Notes: generated from the sequence alone by a model not told the origin. 64,000 nt of DNA from Hydractinia symbiolongicarpus (GCF_029227915.1 NC_079884.1:25482001-25546000); one strand, 5' to 3'. Numbered from the stretch's first letter, positions 46,777-59,129 are shown. Translations and numbers: made by a program.

Positions 46777-49700
46777 TTATTGTTTTCCAAGCAACAAACT
46801 CGATAACAACATTTGTCTTTTTTGCTTTCTGTTCCTTAATTTACCCACGTGATATATATTATCTCGTTTAACGTCACACGTCGTCCAAAAATAATCGTTC
46901 ACAATTAACGGTAAAGAATTTCTGTCGTCACATGAATAGATTTTGTAATTATACACAAGCCCAGTTGGGCAAGTGGCCGGGTATGTCCTTCCTCCTGCAC
47001 ATATCCAATATTTTGTACAATCTTGCGAGTTTGGATAAGTACCAGTGCGTCTGTTGTCGCAATAACCTACAGGACAAAAGTTTCAATATTATTGTAAAGA
47101 ATTGTTATCTGAATAGAGAAGTTAACATGGAACTCAACCTCAACCCCAGTGCTTCTTGCCTCTTTTTACATTGGGTGGGAAAGTTTATTCAAAAGAGCTC
47201 TGGATACAAAAGTGCGTGAAGTGTATCACATACAATGATTCATTAGACAAAACGTATGGGATAAAGTCATCAAAAGTGTTAAGTTCCCTTTCGTCCGGCA
47301 AAAGCTTTTGTTCATTTTCAAATTTTTAATTTTCCCGCAAAAAATATGTAGTGTAATGACATTACATAAAACGAACACGCGCGTGTTTGACAAAAATAAT
47401 ATTTTTTCTATTCTCACCCCCAGAGCTATTTGAAGATTAAACCCTAAAAGTATTTCACTTTCGAGGTTTTAATCTCAAATAGCTGTGGGGACGAGAATCT
47501 GTTTTTTCGTCTCAACATAAAATTCCATGAAAGCTAGAGGACCACAGTCTCGAAACAGAATTATAGACCATAAATTTAATTTGAATATCAGTATAGAATG
47601 ATACAAGGGTTGTAAAGAACCATCTCTTTGAAACTAAAAATGGCGGATTTTTTTTTAAACTTTATGTCTTGTTTGATTTCAGATTTTACGTTTAAATATA
47701 AACGGGGCAATTTTCGTCCAGTGAATGTATTTTCAACTTTTAGCATTTTATTTGTATCCTTATTTTAACATCGGAATCTATCTTATCTTATCTAAGGTGC
47801 TGTTGTTTAAGCCGCCTTATTCAACTGACAGACAGATTTTGTGAGAAAATACTAAAAATAAAACCTGAGAAAAGACATTCAATTGAATCACGAACAAATA
47901 AACACGCGAGCAAGTGAGCACGCGAACAAGTGAGCACGCGAACAAGTGAGCACGCAAACTTGCTATTTTTTGGCATATACTCCATTTAGGATGTAAGAAA
48001 AGTTTCAAGATGAGAATATTCTTAGGGATATTCTTAACTCTTTTGTCTAACTTTATCTTTAATATTTTTATACAGTGTATACTATAAAAAAGCGTTATCT
48101 TAAAATAAACGCAGTAAGGGAAATGAAGCATAAATGCAAGCATAAATAAAAACACGATTTCGGAACTGGCAGAAAACGGGACATAAAATTTAAAGGATTT
48201 GCAAAAGAAAACAAAAATAATAAATAAATAAATGAATAAATAAATAAATACCCGAGTTTGTGCATTGTCCATATTTACATGGTTTTTCTGTCGTTAATTT
48301 TTGATTTGATGGTTGAGTAGGTTTTGTTAATACTCCAGGTTTATTTGTAGGTTTTGGATTCGTTGGAGGTTTCACATTGTGAGTTTGTTCATTTTTATTC
48401 TTTTCATTCGTCGCTTTCTGATTTTCATCTTTTTTGTTCTTGGAATTGTGATCAGACTTACCAGCATCTTTATTTTTATAAGATTCTTTAGTACTTTTAT
48501 CTCCATCACTTTTTGAACCTCCATTATTTTTATTATTATCTCCATCATTTTTATTAGAATCTCCATCATTTTTATTTGAACCTACATCGTTTTTATTTAA
48601 ACCTCCATCGTTTTTATTAGAACTTCCATTATTTTTATTAGAATCTCCACCATTTTTATTTGAATTCTCATCGTTTTTATTTAAACCTCCATCATTTTTA
48701 TTTGAACCTCCATTATTTTTATTAGAATCTCCACCATTTTTATTTGAATTCTCATCGTTTTTATTTAAACCACCATCGTTTTCATTTGAACTTCCGTTAT
48801 TGTCATTTGAACCTTTGATCTTATTTGAGCCTCCATTAGATTTTCCATTATTTTTATTCGAATCTCCATTATTTTTATAAGAGTCTCTGTCAAGTTTATT
48901 TAAATTTCCATCATTTTTATTTGCACCTTTATCGTCTCCATTGGATTCTCCCTTATTATTATTAAAATCGTCATTTTTGTTTGGACTTGCATTGGTTTTA
49001 TCTGAACCGCCATTATTTTTATCTGAACTGCTAGTATTCGAATCTCCATTATTTTTATAAGAGTCTCTGTCAAGTTCATTTGAATTTCCATCATTTTTAT
49101 TTGGACCTTTATCGTACCCATTCGATACTTCCTTATTATTATTAAAATCGTCATTTTTGTTTGGACTTGCATTGGTTTTAGCTGAACCGCCATTATTTTT
49201 ATCTGAACCGCCATTATTTTTATTTGAATCTCCGTTACTTTTATTAGAGTCTCTGTCAAGTTCATTTGAATATCCATCATTTTTATTTGGACCTTTCTCG
49301 TTTTTATTTGAACCTTCATCGTTTGTATTTAAACCTTCATTCGATTCTCCCTTATTATTATTATTAGAATCTCCATCATCTTTGTTAGAATCTCCTTTAT
49401 TTTTATTTGAATCTCCATCATCTTTGTTAGTATCTCCCTTATTATTATTTGAATCGTCATTTTTATTTGGATTTGCATTGGTTTCATTTGAATCTCCCTT
49501 ATTTTTATTAGAGTCTCCGTCATTTTTATTTGAATCCCAACTCTCATTTGGTGTTCCATCATTGTTTCGCGAGGTTTGGTCAGGTTTTTTAGAGTTTCTA
49601 TTGTTTGAATTCCCGTTATTTGAGTCCTCAGAGTCTTCATTTTTGGAATTATTATTAGGGTTATTCTTGCCGTCAGAACTTTGGTCGTTAAGTGGTTTGT

Positions 49701-52700
49701 TGCCATTACTGGAATCGTCATTAGAAGTTGAAGTATTTTCACTTGGCTTTTGTGGATTTTTGTTACTATCGCTTCCACTGCTAGGTTCATCTACATTCTG
49801 ATTACTATCCTTGGGATCATTTTTGTCATTCGGGCTGCCATTGTTGCTACTGACGTCATTCGTGTTTTGGTTAGGCTCGTTTTTGTCTCTGTTATCCTCT
49901 TTACTATTAGGTTTACTATTTTCTTCAGAATTGTCCGGTACAGGATTTTCTTTACTGTTATTATTTGGCGGTGTTTTGTTGCTCGATTTGACGCTCTCCT
50001 TGGAAGGGATTTGTTTGTCTTTGTTTTTAGAAGACAGAATTGCACATGGTGGTGTCTGACACTCTTGATTATTTGATTCCTCTGATGGTAGGAATGCGCA
50101 TGGTGGTTTCTGGCAATCGCCATTATTTAGTTCTTTTGATGGTACAATTGCACATGGTGGTTTCTGGCAATTGCCATTATTTAGTTCTTTTGATGGTAGG
50201 AATGCACATGGTGGTTTCTGACAATCACCATTTTTTAGTTCTTTTGATGGTAGGAATGCACATGGTGGTTTCTGGCAATTGCCATTATTTAGTTCCTTTG
50301 ATGGTAGGAATGCACATGGTGGTTTCTGGCAATTTTTGTTATCGTCTTCAGACGTCGATAATACTGCACATGGTGCCTTGTCGCATTCTGGCGAGGGATT
50401 TTCTGGCGGTAATTTTACATGTGGCCTATTGGGCCTTTTATTATCCGATGGAATCCCTTTGTTTTCCTTTGTGTTTTCTGTCATCGGTGGAGAGTAGATA
50501 ATTCCAGGTCTAGGATTATTTGGTCCCTCTTGTCTTCCATTACCTGGCGTATAAACAACATCTGGCAGCGGATTGTCAGGTGAAGTTTGAATATTTTCTC
50601 CTGGTTGTAAATTATCTAGTGGTGTGTTTAATGGTGGTCGTGCCAAAGGTTTACTAACAGGCATTGCTTCGTTAAGATTTTGCAATGTTGGTTTATTCTG
50701 GATTGGGTTGACTGGTGTAGGTTGTGTAGGCTGCACAGCAAAGTTATTATCAAGTTGATTTTTTAACGTATCAGATTCGATTTCAAGATCTTTCCCAAGC
50801 TGAGCTTCTTGGCTACTCATAGTTGTCTTAGGGAGCAACTCGTTGGGAATTTTTGTTGGTTTGGGCGTGGTTGTTGTTTTTGGGCGTGGCTTCTTTGTTG
50901 TGATAACTAAAATAAAGTAAAAATGAGGAATACATTGGAATACAAAGATACACTGAATAAAATAAAACTTATGCTGCACATTGGATATCTCCACAAAAGA
51001 AACCAACCTGCGACATCGTTTGGTAGCTTTAATATTTTGTTTTGTTGCGCTTTTAATGTTTCAGGTTCAATATCACACTCCTCACTGTTACTACTGCTTT
51101 TACATTGAGGTTTCTTTGTTGGTTTGGCTTTGCAGTCTTCACCCTGACATGCATTCTTATTCTTTCCTCCTTCTTTCCCAGATGGTTTATTTTGTTTTGG
51201 TTTCTTTGCATCAGTTGGTTTATTTTTTTTCGGTTTGTTTCCATCGGACTGACTTTGTTGTTTTGGGTTTTCCTCTTTTGATTGGTCAGCTGGTTTACAG
51301 TCCTTAATACATTTGGAATTCTCGTCACATCCTTTTTCACAGAATACTTTAGTGTTGCATAGATTGTCACACTTGGGTTTCTCTTTGGGTGTGTATATCA
51401 CTTCCGGTTGCGCTTCATAATCGTTGGGACTCTGCTGTTGTTGTTGTTGCTGTTGTTGCTGGTTTTGTGGTGACTGTTGTTGCTGTTGTTGCTGGTTTTG
51501 TGGTGACTGTTGTTGCTGTTGTTGTTGGTTTTGTGGTTGCTGTTGTTGGTTTTGTGGTTGCTGTTGTTGGTTTTGTGGTTGCTGTTGTTGGTTTTGTGGT
51601 TGTTGTTGCTGATTTTGTGGTTGCAGTTGTGGGTTTTGTTGTGGCTGATGTTGTTGTTGGTTTTGTGATGGTTGCTGTTGTTGTTGGTGGTTTTGAGGTT
51701 GCTGTTGTTGGCTTTGAGGTTGCTGTTGTTGGTTTTGTGGTTGTTGTTGCTGATTTTGTGGTTGCAGTTGTGGGTTTTGTGGCTGATGTTGTTGTTGGTT
51801 TTGTGATGGTTGCTGTTGTTGGTGGTGGTTTTGAGGTTGCTGTTGTTGGCTTTGAGGTTGCTGTTGTTGGTTTTGTGGTTGGTGTTGTTGGTTTTGTGGT
51901 TGCTGTTGTTGGTTTTGTGGTTGCTGTTGTTGGTTTTGTGGTTGTGGCTGCTGCTGTTTTTGTTTTTGTTTTTGTTGTTGTTGTGGATTTTGTTGGTTTT
52001 GTGGTTGTAATTGCTGTTGTTTTTGTTGTTGTTTGTTTGGTTGCTGTTGTTGGTTTTGAGGTTGCTGTTGTGGGTTTTGTGATGGTTGCTGTTGTTGGTT
52101 TTGTTGAGGCTGTTGTTTTTGGTTTTGAGGTTGTTGTTGTTGGTTTGGTGGTTGCTGTTGTGAGTTTTGTGGTTGCTGTTGTTGTTGTCTTTGTGATTGT
52201 TGTTGTTTTTGTTGTTGTTGTTGTGGGTTTTGTGGGGTTTGTGGTTGCAGTTGCTGTTGTGTTTGTTGTTGTTGCTTTTGTTTCAGCAGTTGCTGATTTG
52301 GTGGAGGTTTTTGTTGTTGTTGCTGTTGTTGTTGCTCTACTTTACTATTAGTGTTTTGTGCACTCAAGGGAGCATCTGTATTTACATGCGCATTTAACGT
52401 GTCAGATTCAAATTCTAAACCATCTCCTTTATTAAATAATGAATTATTTTGACCTATTGATGCTTCTTTGGAGCTGCCTGACAAGTACATTTGAGGTCTT
52501 TGTCCCTGAGACGTTGAGCTTCCAAATGCTGTTTTTAATTTCGGACGAGGTCTGAACAGTGCATCTCCTTTACTGTACTTTCCTCTAAGTGACGATCCCG
52601 TAAGAGAATTGACCGTACCAGCAGCAAAGCGTCCTTCAGAGATGGAAGACCCGTTCTTCTTATAATCTGAACTGCTGGAGATTTTATTCATAGCACCATC

Positions 52701-54155
52701 TGCACCAAAAAGACCAGCTGAAAACGTGCCATTAGGTTGTTTATTCTTATAATTTGAATGAGCAGAGGTTCCTGCCATAGAGCTTACATTGGCTCCTGAA
52801 AGTCCACTACCAAACTGTTTTCCTTTATAATCTGATCCCACAGAGATTCCTTTCATAAAACCTCCACTTGAGCCTCCACCATAGTCAAAAGCCGAAACTC
52901 TGCCATCAAATTGTTTTCCTTTATAACCTGATCCAGTAGAGGTTCCTGTCCTTGATCCTCCATTAAAGCCAGAAAGTTCAGTTGAGATTCCACCACCAAA
53001 CTGTTTTCCCTTATAGCCTGAGCCAGCAGAGTTTTCTTTCATAGAACCTCCATTATAAGAAGATGTAGCAGATCCTCCAGGTAAATAAGAGGAAGTCCAA
53101 GACGATTTGCCATTAAAATTTGAAGAGGTGGATTTAAAATTCCCATTCTTCGCCTTGTTTGCCCAATTTTGTATTTTAAAACTTCGTTTAATAGGATTTA
53201 TTTCATCGTTGTTAGCTGGTGCAATCGTTTCATAAATGTGGTTTTGGTCCATATATGGAACATTTTGCCAATGTGTTAAATTTACATTTAAAGTTCTCTT
53301 ACTTGATTGGACATCTTTAAGACGTTGTTGAAGATGAAACAAACTGTTTCGAAGTTTCTGTTTTTTGTGATTGTATTTTGCTTTGTGTGTGTTTTGTCTT
53401 TTTGTGTGCTTTTTATCGTGCTTCAAACGCCTATCTAACGATCCAATCTATATGTTGGAAATAAATAGAATCATATAGCTATAGGTATACAATAAAGTTA
53501 CAACATCTAAAAATAGGTTGTATCTACGTTTAATTTTAATAAATACTAAATTCGAGAAAGGGTCCTTCCCGAAGTCAGGAAATGTCGACCCTGGAATTTC
53601 CTATGAGGATGTATGGAAGAGATTATATATGATCTGAAAGCATAATAGCCCTTTTGTATCATACCTTGCTAATGTAGGGCACATTAAATATATAAAAAAC
53701 AAAACTGAGAAAATAAAATTGAAGAAGCACTCTTGCTAAAAAATTTTTTTGTTTAGAAAACTCCTGTAGATTTAAGAAACCACAAGGGTAAACAAAAAAT
53801 GAACGTTTCTTGCAAAAAACTTTATACGGTAATAACACATAATACGGAAGTAAGAAAACCATTTGGAAGGCCTTAAGAAGCATAGAGGGAAGTAAAAGGA
53901 GAAAGGGGGTGGGGGTGATTGGCAGAGCTGTTATCGACTTAAGATAATTTCTTAACAGGTAAATTATGTCACATTTGAGAAAATAACACACTTAAAACAT
54001 GTAACGATAATAAATACACATTTATATATATAAAACTGATTATTTCTTTTTCAGCCTAAAACTCAACGTGTACTTACATGTATTGAATCAAAGCTTCTTA
54101 ACAACATCAACAAATACAAAAGTAAAACATAGAAAATAAATAATAAATATTTCAT
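46777..54155 (-). CDS. Very large secreted low-complexity protein with C-terminal chitin-binding domain
   Basis: Four exons join in phase: 54155-54078, 53447-51008, 50906-48252 and 47066-46777, giving 1820 residues. Exon 1 is a signal peptide (MKYLLFIFYVLLLYLLMLL). Exon 2 has a basic segment, Gly/Ser repeats with GSGYKGKQFGGG-like units (about 140-325), a Gln/Pro-Gln tract (about 396-699), then a Cys-rich stretch (CDNLCNTKVFCEKGC). Exon 3 has about seven CQKPPCAFLPS repeats (about 1013-1130), a long Asn/Lys/Asp/Ser/Gly region (about 1176-1660) and ends KPCKYGQC. Exon 4 is a CBM14/peritrophin-A domain: YCDNRRTGTYPNSQDC, then KYWIC and TCPTGLVYN. Its six Cys are spaced 13-5-9-12-17, the last gap slightly long. 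Chitin binding and secretion suggest a cuticle, perisarc or nematocyst-associated structural protein. The architecture is inference from hand splicing. Confidence 0.85.
47412..47496. mobile_element. CAACCTCGTCCC-type hairpin MITE (decayed)
   Basis: TCTCACCCCCAGAGCTATTT at the left and AAATAGCTGTGGGGACGAGA at the right; the inner arms continue through GATTAAACC/GGTTTTAATC. Within intron 3 of the chitin-binding protein gene. Confidence 0.8.
47902..47955. repeat. Tandem repeat, 16-bp unit
   Basis: More than three copies of GAACAAGTGAGCACGC in intron 3 of the chitin-binding protein gene. Confidence 0.85.
48213..48250. repeat. (AAAT)n microsatellite at an exon 3 donor
   Basis: AATAAATAAATAAATGAATA and following repeats directly abut the exon 3 donor of the chitin-binding protein gene (minus-strand GTATTTATTTATTT). 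Confidence 0.9.
48450..49900 (-). repeat. Coding repeat array, Asn/Lys/Asp/Gly/Ser-rich
   Basis: Nested short repeats (15-bp units encoding variants of NKNDG/NNGDS), organised into higher-order blocks. For example, blocks near 48595-48770 and near 48880-49050 versus 49060-49210 are near-duplicates. It is part of exon 3 of the chitin-binding protein gene. Confidence 0.9.
50040..50390 (-). repeat. Coding tandem repeat, 54-bp unit (CQKPPC)
   Basis: About six to seven copies of an 18-codon unit encoding NCQKPPCAFLPSKELNNG with small changes; the cysteines are retained in every copy. It is within exon 3 of the chitin-binding protein gene. Confidence 0.93.
51430..52340 (-). repeat. Coding poly-Gln/Pro-Gln tract
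   Basis: About 900 bp of CAA/CAG/CCA codons encoding (PQNQQQQ)n-type repeats with a 21-bp period. Antisense ORFs of poly-Val/Leu/Cys are by-products. Confidence 0.95.
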
Positions 54156-56054
54156 GTCCTCGAAGTCTTGTAAACATGGCAAATTATTGTTCCGTTTGAG
54201 CTGTGTGACATTTCTTCAAACCGCAAACATTTTGGTTAAAAATTTTTCGAACAGACAAATGCTTCCACAGTTGAGTGGATGCACATAATTTTAATCGAAA
54301 GTGAGTAAAATGTGCATTACACAGTTCATTAAGTTTATATAATAAACAAATGCCATTTTATCAAATTGAGCATACTGCGTCTGAATGATTATCTATGTAC
54401 TTCTTATTTTTAATCTCGACAGATACTTTTAGCTACCTTTAATATCAGAAAACTTCGCGAATTGCGCAAATCGGCATCTCATTTGCGATACAGCTTTTTT
54501 GGTAAATTCGTAAAAATAAATTCTCACGAAATATTTATTGCTCTAACATAACCTAAGCTAAATGTCAAGTGTTTACAGTGCAACCGGAAGTTGAAGATAT
54601 GGGGTAGCATCGATTTTATTCAAAATGTACACTTAAATTTACTCTTAAATCCTATCTTTACATTTAATTAGGTAAAAATTTTCCCAGAAAGTGTTATATT
54701 ACTCTGGTCATGCAAGGAGAGTTCATGGTATGAAATTGCATTTTATAAAAAAAAGTTTCCAAACCACACCAATATTCTCTAGATTAAAATGCTTTCTTTA
54801 TTCGTGTCATCACTCATCGTGTTAACCAATGTATCAGGACCGCACCACAAATCCATATTAACTAGAATTCGGGAACCTCGAGTTTTTTCTCTGTAGTCCT
54901 AATTCGTGGTTACACCTACTTAAAATTTCGTACCCAAGGGTTGCTTTATTTGAGGTACTTATCTCCTTCAGAATTAAATAAACATATTTTAAAAACAAAA
55001 TTGATAACATATGCAAGAATGTTTTTTTTTTGTAAAATTTCACTGTTTCTTTTTTATAAGAATTTTTTTATAAGAATCACTTTGAGGCTTAACGTATGTT
55101 ATCAAACGCTTTTGTTGCTATACTAAAACGGGGGCCACACTGGAAAGATCAGTTACTATAATGAGCCCCTTAAATATCATATCATCTTCAATGATGATAC
55201 GGAGGACTATATCGGAGAGAATGATATCGACATAGCTGAATTATGCGTATTTTGATATATAATTTGATAAGTTCTTTTTCAACAAGAAGTTATTGTTGCT
55301 CAAGTTGTTCAAAACAAATTTTCGTTTTTCATGTTTCCTGCCCCTTTTTACAAAATTTTGCAGGTATTAAGTTTCATTTAAGAATATTTAGGCTCATTTT
55401 TGACGAATCATCATTAAGAATTATAAATAAGGCTTGGCCTGATTTATGCAATTCTTATAAAAAAGAAAGTTTATAATGAACGTATAAACCTAGGAAAAAT
55501 TATACGAGTTTCACGTAAAACGTTGTTATTATCAGAACATTCACCTGCCTGTGAATAAAATGACGATGTTGTTGTAAAAGTTGATTCTCTCAATCATTGG
55601 GTGACTTTTTGTACGTGGTTATTTACACAATGGTTTTTGCTACTACGATCTACAGCTGGAAAGTATATTGCTATTTATTGAAAACAAAGTTACACAAATA
55701 GCGGAAATTAATCATAAAATCATTTTTCTTTTTGATGGTTTCATTAAAATAGTTATAATGAGAAATTAATGAATATAAAGAAATAATAATTAATAATAAA
55801 TATGTATTTTAAAGTAAGGTGGGAAAGCTAAAAACAAAAGGGAGGGAAGGATAATGAATATGATTTCGAAAAAGTTAAATATTTGAATGATATAGATTTT
55901 CTTGATTCTCCTTTGTTCTTTATCTTCTCATTAAAATATCTTTTAGAACTTTTCTATGGATTAACACTGTATAGGTTTCTTAAATAGATCATAAGATATA
56001 AAAGAAATATGATTCCTTTGACTTCGATTAGTTCAAGTTTACTATCAATCTATC
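54156..56054. other. Intergenic between divergent genes
   Basis: Shared 5' region of the minus-strand chitin-binding protein gene and the plus-strand homeobox gene. AT-rich. Short ORFs (54858-55126, 55243-55476) have no recognisable domain. It would contain both promoters, but no specific element could be identified. Confidence 0.35.
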
Positions 56055-57898
56055 ATGGACGATTTAGAAGCAACAAGAAATAACATCTGCAATGAAGAAC
56101 ACGTAGAAGAGCTGGACGCATCAAATGATGTAAATTTCTCATCAGACATTACTCTTACGTCAACTGAGACCCTATCATCAATTCGAAATCGTCAGTCTTC
56201 CTTTTCCATTGACTCAATTTTATCTCATAAAATGCTCAGTCGACATAATCGGAGTAAATTTACCTTGAAGTATGATCCGCTGAATAAAAGGAATATTAAA
56301 AAAGAGACATTCAGTGAAATGCGTAAGGAAAATACATCTAGTGAAACGACCGAGGGACAATGTGAAATTGACAAAAATAACAATAATGTGGAGCGATTTT
56401 CAAACCAAGTAAGCCAAGGCTACGGAAATGGTAGAAATGAAAGGAGATCTTACTCAAGGGAGCTTTTGAACTATAGTGAATACTTATCGTGTAGTTGCTC
56501 GACATGTCGATCAAAACAACGACGACGTTATCTCACAGATTATTCAAAGTCGGATGTAATTCGTGTTGGTTACTTTGATAATGATTTTCACCGAGATAAG
56601 CATCTATACAACGAAAGAAAACACGCTAGAGAGGAAGGTAAGAAAAATTGTGTAAATTTTAGATTTCATATTATAGCCCTATAAATCGAACATAATTAAA
56701 AATATATATATTCTTAAAGTTGCCATATTCCTTATTAGCGCAAATCTTGATAATAGAAAAACTCTTCTCCGGTTGGGAAATTATATTATTTTAAATAAAC
56801 CTCGGTAAAACGTTTATAAGTTTTGTACTCTTCTGCGGGAGAGCGCATATAAGCTCAAATATTTCTCACGGAATATTAAAGGGGGATATTGTCACCTGTT
56901 TAAAATTGATCAAATTAAAAATAACGTTTTACTTTTTTTTCTTTCTTTCATTTCATTTGCAGCTGCAATAATAATTACAACCTAGCTTTACACTCTCTTT
57001 ATTCATATCAAAAAATAATAAATTAACAATAGAATTGGACTTGATAATAAAGAAGAATATCAAGAAGCTTTTTATATTTTCTTATACAAAAATATTATAA
57101 ACAATTTGATAAAACATATCATAGTATAATTAAAAAATAGTGGGAAAAATTTTTTTACTCAAGTGACCTAAAAACAGCAAAAAACGACTAAACGTACTGC
57201 TTTACAACCTCATCCCCAGGGCTTCTTTTGTACTCGTTTACATTTTTATGCAAAAGGAAATAGACGCCCTGGGGACGAGGTTGACTGTTTTATTTTTGTT
57301 CTGATGGACGAATAAAGCGAAATTACACAGGCGAGTCTCTCTCAACGGTTTTCATGGTCTTAAAAAGATCTGGAAACGAACTCGGTGTGTATTAAAACGC
57401 GGATAAAATTCAACAGAGCTTGTTCATAAACGAGTAAAAATAAGGACTCAATTTTCTTTTGAAGATCAAAAAAACCCGCTGATATTTTTTTCGAGCAATT
57501 TTATACCTTAAGTGCGATTCACCTTAATTTAAATAATTCCAACTTCGTCCCCTGGACTCTTTCTTAATGCCCAAGAATAAAATACATTTGTTGATCTAGA
57601 CTTTTCACATCGCAATCTCTCCTTCCATTCACAAAATGACGACGACGACGTCCGATACAGCAAACGACGTCGAACAATTTTTACGGCAAATCAATTAGAA
57701 AGGCTGGAATATGAATTTCAACAACAACAATACATCGTTGGGCAAGAACGTCGATTTTTAGCGAGAGAACTTGGCTTAAACGAAGTTCAAGTAAAAGTAT
57801 GGTTTCAAAATCGTCGAATAAAGTGGCGGAAATTTGCGCATGGTTATTTTGGTGGTGAACAGGGTACTGTTATAAGTGAAACTGACGAGAAAAATTGA
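56055..57898 (+). CDS. Not: Not-class homeobox transcription factor
   Basis: Two exons join in phase 1: 56055-56637 and 57600-57898, giving 293 residues. An eh1/Engrailed repressor motif FSIDSILS lies at 50-57, predicting Groucho recruitment. The homeodomain (about 215-274) has RRRTIFTANQLERLEYEFQQ then QQYIVGQERRFLARELGL and VWFQNRRIKWRK, with Trp262, Gln264 (position 50) and Asn265 (position 51). The LERLExEF...QQYxVGxER pattern with IKWRK is closest to the Not family (vertebrate Not/Noto, Hydra CnNot) rather than Emx, which has KFKR. It is a nuclear DNA-binding regulator, in this family linked to axial patterning. The intron (962 bp) contains a hairpin MITE at 57205-57283 and a MITE end about 40 bp before the acceptor. 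AATAAA lies at 58111-58116. Confidence 0.9.
57205..57283. mobile_element. CAACCTCGTCCC-type hairpin MITE in the Not intron
   Basis: CAACCTCATCCCCAGGGCTT at the left and ACGCCCTGGGGACGAGGTTG at the right. Confidence 0.9.
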
Positions 57899-57976
57899 AA
57901 ACAAGTTTGGAGTGACGTAGATTTGCTTTCGAGACAAACATCCATACATCGTTCCGTTTAGAGTTTCTATAATCAA

Positions 57977-58185
57977 TGTAAATATAATATATTAAGAACA
58001 TATAATTTCTTAGTTTCGTAGTACAAAATGGATTAACTTATTGGAAAAAAAGCTTGCTGTAAAAAATATAAAAAATGGAAGTTTTATTGTTAAATGTAAA
58101 TATAATATATAATAAATATATTATTTCACAGTTTCGTAGTTCCAAATGGATTAACTCAGTGGAAACTAATATTGCCGTAAAAAAG
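57977..58185. repeat. Imperfect tandem duplication in the Not 3' UTR
   Basis: Two copies of about 92 bp (57977-58069 and 58095-58185) share TGTAAATATAATATAT and GTTTCGTAGT and AAATGGATTAACT. The second carries the AATAAA hexamer. Confidence 0.75.
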
Positions 58186-58195
58186 CAACCTTAAC

Positions 58196-58249
58196 TCCAG
58201 TTTTTTTTCTCTTTTTGATAAGGAGACAAAGAGTCCTGAGATCGAGGTG
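58196..58249. mobile_element. CAACCTCGTCCC-type hairpin MITE (short, decayed)
   Basis: CAACCTTAACTCCAG at the left and GAGTCCTGAGATCGAGGTGG at the right. Confidence 0.55.
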
Positions 58250-59129
58250 GTTAAAAATGGATTTTTTTTCGGGGGATGCTGGAGGTCATTGTGTCAAGTT
58301 TACAGTAGATTTCTTCTTATGAACAAATAAGGGAACAAAAATTTGTTTTTGATTTCAAGATAAGGAGAGAAAATAAGCCTGCAAGTCACAGAAAAGAAAA
58401 CGAGATACATTCAGGATAGAAAATTTCACTGTATATTGGCTTTCTTTGTTTCATTGATAGGGTGGGTAGATATCTGACAGAAAATTGTGACTTATCCACC
58501 CTATCACCATATGGGCGTTATAATCTACAACCTAAACGCCCAGTTGTCCTACCCAGCTTTGTACTTTCGCTTTTTATATTACAATTTATATTATGAATAT
58601 CTGTACACTCTTTCTTGAAAAAGTATGTATGAAAAAGATGGGTATATTTTTTCGCTAAAATAATTATATTTTCGGCGGGAGTAAAACTTTTAACAAGAAA
58701 GAAACACTTCACTTAAAATTGATGAAAGTATGTGTAAAATATCCGTGCAGGTGCTTTTGGCCCATTTTGCAAAATATATCTATTTTATCTACAAAATAGA
58801 AGAAGAAAAAACGTAAAAGATAAGTAAGGCGCATATTTTTGGTGTTTTTCAGATCACACGTGTATTGAAAAAAACACATTATTATGCCTACCACATATTT
58901 TGCTGTGTAATTGTTGCTATGGTAATACGTCACATAGTTCAATCGATGCAAGTTTTATATTTAAGAAAGTTATAAATTTTTCACGATACCCGTCGTTGTT
59001 AAAGTAAGATTGATTTGCTCGTTACATCAAAAGTTTATATTTTGCTAAATTTGAAAAAATTAGTTGATAGCATTGCACTGTCACATACAAATTAATTGAA
59101 ATGCATGCTGGGTACAAGTTTGCATAAAA
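58250..59129. other. Intergenic between Not and the orphan gene
   Basis: No gene seen. A short hairpin (TGATAGGGTGG at 58455 with CCACCCTATCA ending 58505) is present. ORFs at 58518-58712 and 58709-58951 on the minus strand show no domain. Confidence 0.35.

Noticed and set aside
46932-47219. 95-codon plus-strand ORF
   Set aside because: Antisense of the chitin-binding exon plus a decayed MITE.
47817-48272. 151-codon minus ORF with a hydrophobic start
   Set aside because: Read-through of the exon 3 donor into the intron and its AAAT repeat; the splice to the chitin-binding exon explains the region better.
49157-50501. Several plus-strand ORFs rich in Leu/Phe/Ser/Val
   Set aside because: Antisense of the Asn/Lys and CQKPPC repeat exon.
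51389-52351. 320-codon plus-strand ORF rich in Val/Gly/Phe
   Set aside because: Exact antisense of the poly-Gln/Pro-Gln coding tract; open only because of the repeat.
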